From contig CP018783.1 of assembly GCA_002025645.1 (NCBI GenBank), positions 310,001 to 374,000 of the forward strand: DNA of 64,000 nt. The letters run 5' to 3'. Positions 59,500 through 64,000 of this stretch are shown here, piece after piece (position 1 is the stretch's first letter; each line of letters opens with the position of its first letter). This DNA comes from Curtobacterium pusillum (GTDB taxonomy: Bacteria > Actinomycetota > Actinomycetes > Actinomycetales > Microbacteriaceae). A program made the translations under genes and the position numbers. The notes under the pieces are model-generated. The model saw nothing but the letters and a program-made list of their open reading frames with translations, ran no database searches and was not told the origin of the DNA.

Positions 59500-59527
59500 G
59501 CGACCATCATCGCGCGTGCACCCGGGC

Positions 59528-60619
59528 TCAGCGGAAGCGCTCGACCATCGGGCAGGCGAAGGGGTCCGCGGCGGCGAGTCCGACCTCGTTGAGGTAGCGC
59601 ACGACGATCGCGTAGGAGTGCACGAAGGTCGTCTCGGTGTACGGGATCTCCTGCTCCGTGCAGTACTGCCGCACGAGCACCCGCGCCGCCCGCAGGTTCG
59701 GCCGGGCCATGCTCGGGAACAGGTGGTGCTCGACCTGGTGGTTCAGCCCGCCCATGAAGAACTCGACCCACCGGCCGCCGCTGATGTCGCGCGAGGTCAG
59801 CACCTGGCGCGTGAAGAAGTCCACCCGCCGCCCGGGCTCGATGATCGGCATGCCCTTGTGGTTCGGTGCGAAGGCGATCCCCATGCAGAAGCCGAACACC
59901 GCCAGTTGCACCCCGAGGAACGCGAACGCGATGCCCAGCGGCAGGAGCCAGAACACCGCGCCGACGTACAGCACGAACCGTCCGGTGAACACCGAGCCCT
60001 CGGCCCAGCGGTGCTTGACGGTACCGCGGCTCGTGTAGGTCCGGATGGACTGCCAGTGCAGGTTGACGCCCTCGACGAGCAGCATCGGGAAGAACGCGTA
60101 GCCCTGCACCCGCACGAGGACACGGAGGAACCCCGTGCGCCGTGCCGCGTCCTCCGGGCGGAACGAGATCGCGTCGAAGGAGATGTCCGGGTCCTTGCCG
60201 ACCGTGTTCGGGTTGGCGTGGTGCCGGGTGTGCTTGTTCATCCACCACGCGTAGCTGATGCCGGTCAGGAACGTCCCGACGTACCGGGCGGCGCGGTCGT
60301 TCCAGTCGTGGGACGCGAACACCTGCCGGTGCGCTGCCTCGTGCGACAGGAAGGCGAACTGGGTGAACAGCAGGCCGAGGACGCCGGCCACCACGAGCTG
60401 CCACCACGAGCCGCCGAGAAGGGCGAACGCCCCACCGGTGGCGGCGAGCATCGCGGTGAGGACCCCGACGAGCCCCCAGTACCAGCCCGTCCGGCGGCCG
60501 AGCAGCCCGGCGGTCCGGACCCGCACGAGCAGCGCCGAGTAGGTCGACGTCGTGTCGACCCGGTCCCCGCGTGGCGTGGTCTTCCGGTAGTGGTCCGGTG
60601 TGGTGGTGATCTCGCCCAT
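59528..60619 (-). CDS. Fatty acid desaturase
   Basis: 363 residues. Three His clusters for the di-iron centre: FLSHEAAHRQVFASHDW, NKHTRHHANPNTVGKD and NHQVEHHLFPSM. Four helices lie between them. Membrane-bound acyl-lipid or acyl-CoA desaturase of the DesA3/linoleoyl type; introduces a double bond, which helps membrane fluidity in the cold. The ATG follows AGGAGG. It lies 100 bases downstream of the GAF-ANTAR gene. Confidence 0.94.
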   Translation of the reverse strand: MGEITTTPDHYRKTTPRGDRVDTTSTYSALLVRVRTAGLLGRRTGWYWGLVGVLTAMLAATGGAFALLGGSWWQLVVAGVLGLLFTQFAFLSHEAAHRQVFASHDWNDRAARYVGTFLTGISYAWWMNKHTRHHANPNTVGKDPDISFDAISFRPEDAARRTGFLRVLVRVQGYAFFPMLLVEGVNLHWQSIRTYTSRGTVKHRWAEGSVFTGRFVLYVGAVFWLLPLGIAFAFLGVQLAVFGFCMGIAFAPNHKGMPIIEPGRRVDFFTRQVLTSRDISGGRWVEFFMGGLNHQVEHHLFPSMARPNLRAARVLVRQYCTEQEIPYTETTFVHSYAIVVRYLNEVGLAAADPFACPMVERFR

Positions 60620-60719
60620 GGTGTCCTCCTGGGTCCAGCTGTGGCGCTGCAACCGGGGACCGGGGCTACGTGGTGTGTCCGAGCGTACGCGCGCGCTCAG
60701 GGCCCGATGGGGTCGCCGC

Positions 60720-61433
60720 TCAGGGAAGGACGAGACGGCGTTCGACGACGGCGCGGGCGACGTCGGCGAGGAGCTCCTGGTGGGAACGGGCGTACCCGCG
60801 GAGGAGCGTGAATGCCTCCTCCATGCCGACGTGGTGCGTCTGCGCGACGAAGCCCTTCGCCTGTTCGATGACGACGCGGCTGTCGAGCGCCCGCTGGAGC
60901 TGCTGCTGCGCGAGGTTCGCGTGTTCGAGCGTCCGCTGCTGCAGGATGCTGATCGTCGCGACGTCGGTGAGTGCCTGGGCAGCCAGCGCGTCCTCGCGGT
61001 TGAGTGCCCCCTCGGTCTCCCGGAACAGGTTGAGCGACCCGAGGGTGGTCTCCCGGAGCCGCATCGGGATCGAGTGCACGGAGGCGTACCCGGACTCGGC
61101 CGACGCGGCGGCGAACGTCGGCCAGCGCCGCTCCATCTCGGCGTGGTCGCGCACGGACACCGGTCGCCCGGTGGCGAAGCACTCCACGCACGGGCCCTCG
61201 CCGGCGTCGAGCTGCAGCAGTCCGAGGAAGCTCGAGCGCTCGCTCGTCGAGGCGAGGACCTCGAGCTCCTGCGCCTGGTTGACGAGCAGGATGCCCGCGG
61301 CGGAGGCGTCGAAGATCTCGACGACGCCGTCCACGAGGTTCTGGAGGAGGTCGACGACGTCGTAGTCGTCGACGAGGGTGTCGGTCAGGGCGACGAAGGT
61401 GTCGACGAGCCGCTGCTCGCGTGTCGGTGCCAT
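60720..61433 (-). CDS. GAF-ANTAR RNA-binding regulator
   Basis: 237 residues. A GAF sensor domain (about 10-165; LQLDAGEGPCVECFATGRPV, ASVHSIPMRLRETTLGSLNL) is followed by an ANTAR domain (about 180-232; ALDSRVVIEQAKGFVAQTHH, EEAFTLLRGYARSHQELLAD). ANTAR proteins bind paired hexaloop hairpins in RNA and prevent termination. Lies 12 bases after a second GAF-ANTAR gene; both probably form one unit upstream of the desaturase. Confidence 0.92.
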   Translation of the reverse strand: MAPTREQRLVDTFVALTDTLVDDYDVVDLLQNLVDGVVEIFDASAAGILLVNQAQELEVLASTSERSSFLGLLQLDAGEGPCVECFATGRPVSVRDHAEMERRWPTFAAASAESGYASVHSIPMRLRETTLGSLNLFRETEGALNREDALAAQALTDVATISILQQRTLEHANLAQQQLQRALDSRVVIEQAKGFVAQTHHVGMEEAFTLLRGYARSHQELLADVARAVVERRLVLP

Positions 61434-61445
61434 GGTGCGTGCTCC

Positions 61446-62153
61446 CTAGGTCTCGGAACCGTACGGCCGGGCGAGGTCGAGTCGGCGTGCGATGAGATCC
61501 GCGGCGACGTCGCGGACGGTGCGTTCGGTGGCGTAGGCGTGTGCCTGCAGGACGAGCAGGGCATCCTGCACGCTCAGTCCGAGTTGCGCCGCGGCCATAC
61601 CCGTTGCCTGGTGCACCTCTCGTCTGGAGTATCGTCCCGTTTCCATGTCCGCGCGCCCGTCGGCGGCGGCGGCGAGGAGGGCGTCACGGAGGACCCGGCG
61701 TGCGGCGACCTCCGTCAGTTGGACGGCGCCGCGCACTTGACCAGCGGTCAGGAAGCGCTCTTCGTCCACGGTGAGGTCGACGGCACCGACCGGGATCGTC
61801 CCGATCCGCATCGGGAACGAGAACACGGCACCGACCCCGGCGCGCAGGAGTTCGTCGAGCGCGGCGGGCCAGCGAGCCCCGGTCGTGGTGGCGAGGTCTG
61901 CCTCGAGCACGGGGACCCGGGTACCCAGGGCCTCCCAGCAGGGCCCCTCGCCGAGGTCGATCTGGATCTCGTCGACGCGTTCGGCGAGGGCGTCGCTCGC
62001 GCAGACCGTCGCGGAGCCGAGCGGGTCGCCGAGCGTCGAGATCCCGACACCCGTCACCGGCAGGGTCGCGAGGAACGGCGGACACATGTCCGTGCCGTCC
62101 GGCGCGGCCTGCATCGACGATGCGGCCGCAGTGAATTCCGTCATCGGGAGCAC
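61446..62153 (-). CDS. GAF-ANTAR RNA-binding regulator
   Basis: 235 residues. GAF domain about 25-160 (IQIDLGEGPCWEALGTRVPV, VFSFPMRIGTIPVGAVDLTV) and a more divergent ANTAR about 170-228 (YSRREVHQATGMAAAQLGLS, DALLVLQAHAYATERTVRDV). Start uncertain: GTG at 62153 has AGGA very close, while ATG at 62144 has no clear site. Tandem with the GAF-ANTAR gene at 60720. Confidence 0.85.
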   Translation of the reverse strand: MLPMTEFTAAASSMQAAPDGTDMCPPFLATLPVTGVGISTLGDPLGSATVCASDALAERVDEIQIDLGEGPCWEALGTRVPVLEADLATTTGARWPAALDELLRAGVGAVFSFPMRIGTIPVGAVDLTVDEERFLTAGQVRGAVQLTEVAARRVLRDALLAAAADGRADMETGRYSRREVHQATGMAAAQLGLSVQDALLVLQAHAYATERTVRDVAADLIARRLDLARPYGSET

Positions 62154-62178
62154 CGTTCCTGAGGGGTGGCTCCCGACG

Positions 62179-62631
62179 CTAGCGCACCGTCGTGGTTTGC
62201 GGGACGAAGTGGATCCGCGAGGCGGCGCGTGTCACGTCCTGGGCGCGGGCGGTGCGGTCGTCGAAGTCGGCCCGGGCGGCGTCACGTGCGACCTCCTTCT
62301 CGAGCAGGGAGGCACGGCTGATCGTGTCGACGATCGTCGCGATGGCGCCCGACAGTCCGCGTTCGAGCTGGTCGAGGTTCGTGTGGCCGATGACGAGACG
62401 ACGGTCCTGCACGTCGAGCGAGACGTCGGGGTAGCCGGCCGCTGCGAGCTGGGCGTGTCCGTCGGCGCCGCGGATCCCGGTCGTCTCGGCGGCGTCCGGG
62501 CGTCGGTTGAACACGGCGGGGACGTCGTAGAACCTCGCGGCCTGCGGGGTGCCGAGGTCGCTGGGGAGCCCGGAGGCCACCACGCTCGTCAGGGCCAGGG
62601 GCACGGTGGCCGCCTCGGATGTGTTGGTCAT
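62179..62631 (-). CDS. Hypothetical protein, 150 residues
   Basis: Not recognised. A mixed N-terminal half (SGLPSDLGTPQAARFYDVPA, AAGYPDVSLDVQDRRLVIGH) and a helical, charged C-terminal half (LLEKEVARDAARADFDDRTA). No signal peptide or membrane helix. The ATG follows GGGAG. It is 25 bases upstream of the GAF-ANTAR pair and may be their operon leader gene. Confidence 0.6.
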   Translation of the reverse strand: MTNTSEAATVPLALTSVVASGLPSDLGTPQAARFYDVPAVFNRRPDAAETTGIRGADGHAQLAAAGYPDVSLDVQDRRLVIGHTNLDQLERGLSGAIATIVDTISRASLLEKEVARDAARADFDDRTARAQDVTRAASRIHFVPQTTTVR

Positions 62632-62743
62632 GGGGTCTCCCTCGGCGGTTCCCCAGGGCGGCCGAGGGATTCCGCGGGCACACCCTGGTGACACCGTGGC
62701 GCCAGTGTGGGGCCAGGCGATGTGAGCGCTCACAGTCTCGCGA

Positions 62744-63202
62744 TCAAGCCGACCTTGTCGCGGCGTACAGATCGCGGATGAGGGCTGCTTCGGCGGCGTG
62801 GTGCACGAGTTCGTCGACCACGTGCAGCACGAGGGACAGTCTCGAGTCGTCCGCGTACGGCCCGGCCACCGACCCCAGCGGGTCGCCCGCCGTCGTCCCG
62901 AGGCCGCGTGCCAGGCCGGCGAACGCCGCACTCGCGTCCGCGACGGCAGTGATCGCAGCGTCCGCCCCGGTGGCCGCACCGACGGACGGCACGCCCGAGA
63001 CGTCGGCGCCGAGCCACGTCCAGTTCCGCTCCTCACCGAGGGCCGCAGCGACGTGGTCGAGTCGCCAGCGGATGGTCACCAGTCCGTCCCCGAGGACGGG
63101 TTGCCAGTTCCACTCGTCGTCGGTGAGTCCCACCATGCGGTCCTGGAGGCGCGTGGTCGCGTACTCCAGGAGGCCCACGACGTCCTCCACCGCGCTGGTC
63201 AC
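62744..63202 (-). CDS. DinB-like four-helix protein
   Basis: 152 residues. VEDVVGLLEYATTRLQDRMV, WRLDHVAAALGEERNWTWLG and LSLVLHVVDELVHHAAEAAL place His residues (HVAAAL, HVVDELVHH) as in the DinB/YfiT superfamily, which binds metal and often acts in thiol-dependent chemistry. Substrate unknown. The GTG start overlaps the stop of the upstream small gene (GTGA). Confidence 0.75.
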   Translation of the reverse strand: MTSAVEDVVGLLEYATTRLQDRMVGLTDDEWNWQPVLGDGLVTIRWRLDHVAAALGEERNWTWLGADVSGVPSVGAATGADAAITAVADASAAFAGLARGLGTTAGDPLGSVAGPYADDSRLSLVLHVVDELVHHAAEAALIRDLYAATRSA

Positions 63203-63414
63203 GCGTCCTCCACGGGCCGGTAGACCGCGATCGGCGGCGCTTGGTCGTCCCCGTCGTCGTGGCTCTCGCCGGTGGCGAGCCAGGTCCGCCCCTCGTGCTC
63301 GATCGTCGTCGGCAGGTCCCCGTGCACGAGGATCCGCACCGCCGGCTCGTCACCGTCGACGAGGTCTGCGCCGTGCGCCTCGGACCCGCCCGGGTTGTCG
63401 TGTACGTAGCTCAT
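63199..63414 (-). CDS. Hypothetical protein, 71 residues
   Basis: Not recognised. Acidic, with a possible small beta domain (PAVRILVHGDLPTTIEHEGR, TWLATGESHDD). The four-base overlap with the DinB-like gene supports it as real. The first codons run close to the second tRNA-Gly on the opposite strand. Confidence 0.55.
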   Translation of the reverse strand: MSYVHDNPGGSEAHGADLVDGDEPAVRILVHGDLPTTIEHEGRTWLATGESHDDGDDQAPPIAVYRPVEDA

Positions 63415-63456
63415 GGTCCGATCGAACTCCCGTGGCCTGGTAGAGTTCTTCCGTAC

Positions 63457-63528
63457 GCGGATGTGGCGCAGTGGTAGCGCATCACCTTGCCAAGGTGAGG
63501 GTCGCGAGTTCGAATCTCGTCATCCGCT
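63457..63528 (+). tRNA. tRNA-Gly (anticodon GCC), second copy
   Basis: 72 bases, identical to the tRNA at 46174. A TAGAGT -10 box lies 10 bases upstream (63441-63446). CCA not encoded. Confidence 0.96.
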
Positions 63529-63540
63529 CGGAAGAAGCAA

Positions 63541-63578
63541 GACGAAGGCCCCGGTCGGAGACGACCGGGGCCTTCGTC
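63541..63578 (+). terminator. Terminator of the second tRNA-Gly
   Basis: Perfect 17-base stem GACGAAGGCCCCGGTCG with GAGA tetraloop, 12 bases past the tRNA. From here to 63799 nothing else is recognisable. Confidence 0.85.
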
Positions 63579-63799
63579 GTACCGCAACGGGCATCGCGGC
63601 CGGTGGGGCGGCCGACGAGCGCAGGATTCGGGTTCCCGCGCTCGTCGAACGCAGGGCCACCGTGCCCTCGGGTGCTGCGGATGGGTGGTCCGCGCGTCCC
63701 GACAGAGCATCCGGAGCGGCGGCCCCGTCGGATGGGGCGGCGCGGGAGCCGTGCGGTTTCCCGCACACTTCCCGCACGGGTCGCGTGGATCTCTTGCGC

Positions 63800-64000
63800 T
63801 CAGTCGATCGACGTGCCGGCCGCCCGCGCACCGGGGAACCCGACCCAGCGTCGGTCCGGGCCGTCGACGACCGTGACGAGGACGGAGTCGCAGTCCCGAC
63901 ACCGCGCGACGGACCCCATCGGACTCGTGTGCACGCGGGTGCGGGCGAGGAGCCCGATCGAGCCGCACCCGGCGCAGCGCAGGAGTGCACCGGTGGCGTC
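63800..64000 (-). CDS. DUF6510-type zinc-ribbon protein, C-terminal part (cut by window edge)
   Basis: The last 66 codons of a minus-strand gene. Two Cys pairs, LRCAGCGSIG and ARCRDCDSVL, form a zinc ribbon as in small actinobacterial proteins of the DUF6510 type. The end is VTVVDGPDRRWVGFPGARAA. Function unknown; the N terminus lies outside the window. Confidence 0.6.
   Translation of the reverse strand, partial: DATGALLRCAGCGSIGLLARTRVHTSPMGSVARCRDCDSVLVTVVDGPDRRWVGFPGARAAGTSID

Noticed and set aside
56897..60811. Plus-strand open frame of 1304 codons
   Set aside because: It runs through five separate minus-strand genes with clear domains, so it is an antisense artefact.

Overview
This 64 kb window is chromosomal DNA of a flagellated, high-GC (about 70 percent or more) Gram-positive actinobacterium. 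The mix of gene families points to Microbacteriaceae, most plausibly Curtobacterium or a close relative; that assignment is inference from gene content, not a measured phylogeny. Genes are densely packed, many start with GTG, and ATGA or GTGA stop/start overlaps are common. No rRNA, IS element, phage or CRISPR array was seen, and no stretch of more than about 300 bases lacks a gene.

Layout. (1) 1-6433: a dormancy/stress block with a P-type ATPase (cut by the window edge), four tandem-domain universal stress proteins and a phosphoketolase. Two divergent promoter regions inside it carry DosR/DevR-like palindromes (GGGWC-N4-GWCCC). (2) 6457-12601: a DUF2231 membrane protein, a VIT1/CCC1-type metal transporter, an OmpR-type two-component pair, and a three-gene flavin electron-transfer module (ferric-reductase-like membrane protein, FMN-binding protein, ApbE). 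(3) 12633-20079: small-molecule and redox genes: cupin, SnoaL-like protein, aldo/keto reductase, SDR, an XRE/MmyB-type regulator with a clear palindromic operator, an MFS exporter, DoxX, and a KmtR-like metal sensor coupled to an EamA permease with an extremely His-rich tail. (4) 20224-24750: CPA1 antiporter, DUF475 membrane protein and an HTH-MurA fusion. (5) 24995-35493: part of a flagellar locus in the order flbD-motA-motB-fliM-fliN-fliO-fliP-fliQ-fliR-flhB-flhA-flhF-like-csrA, headed by a sigma-28-type promoter. Rod, hook and filament genes must lie elsewhere. (6) 35639-39829: acyl-CoA oxidase, POT-family peptide transporter, a 35-residue membrane peptide and a hypothetical gene. (7) 40096-45802: a JetABC (Wadjet) or MksFEB condensin operon with no JetD/MksG nuclease next to it. 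(8) 45885-46547: tRNA-Val(CAC) on the minus strand and a tRNA-Gly(GCC)/Cys(GCA)/Val(GAC) cluster on the plus strand. (9) 46736-58201: redox and catabolic genes: F420/NADP oxidoreductase, LLM flavin oxidoreductase, zinc alcohol dehydrogenase, an osmoprotectant-type ABC transporter coupled to a quinone reductase, an MTHFR-like protein, an isochorismatase-fold protein lacking its catalytic Cys, a MarR regulator and SMP-30. Related TTCC/GGAA palindromes sit before several of these genes. (10) 58233-64000: hypotheticals, a phosphotransferase, a fatty-acid desaturase, two tandem GAF-ANTAR regulators, a DinB-like protein, a second identical tRNA-Gly(GCC) and the end of a DUF6510 gene.

Long hairpins, several of them perfect palindromes of 42-46 bp, mark gene ends. 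At least three share a GGAGGC-GCCTCC core and look like a dispersed extragenic palindrome family.

The strongest leads are the nuclease-less JetABC operon, the DosR-like boxes tying the stress proteins to phosphoketolase, the KmtR-like/His-tailed permease pair, the HTH-MurA fusion, the GTPase-less FlhF-like protein with actinobacterial CsrA, and the TTCC/GGAA (possibly MarR) operators.
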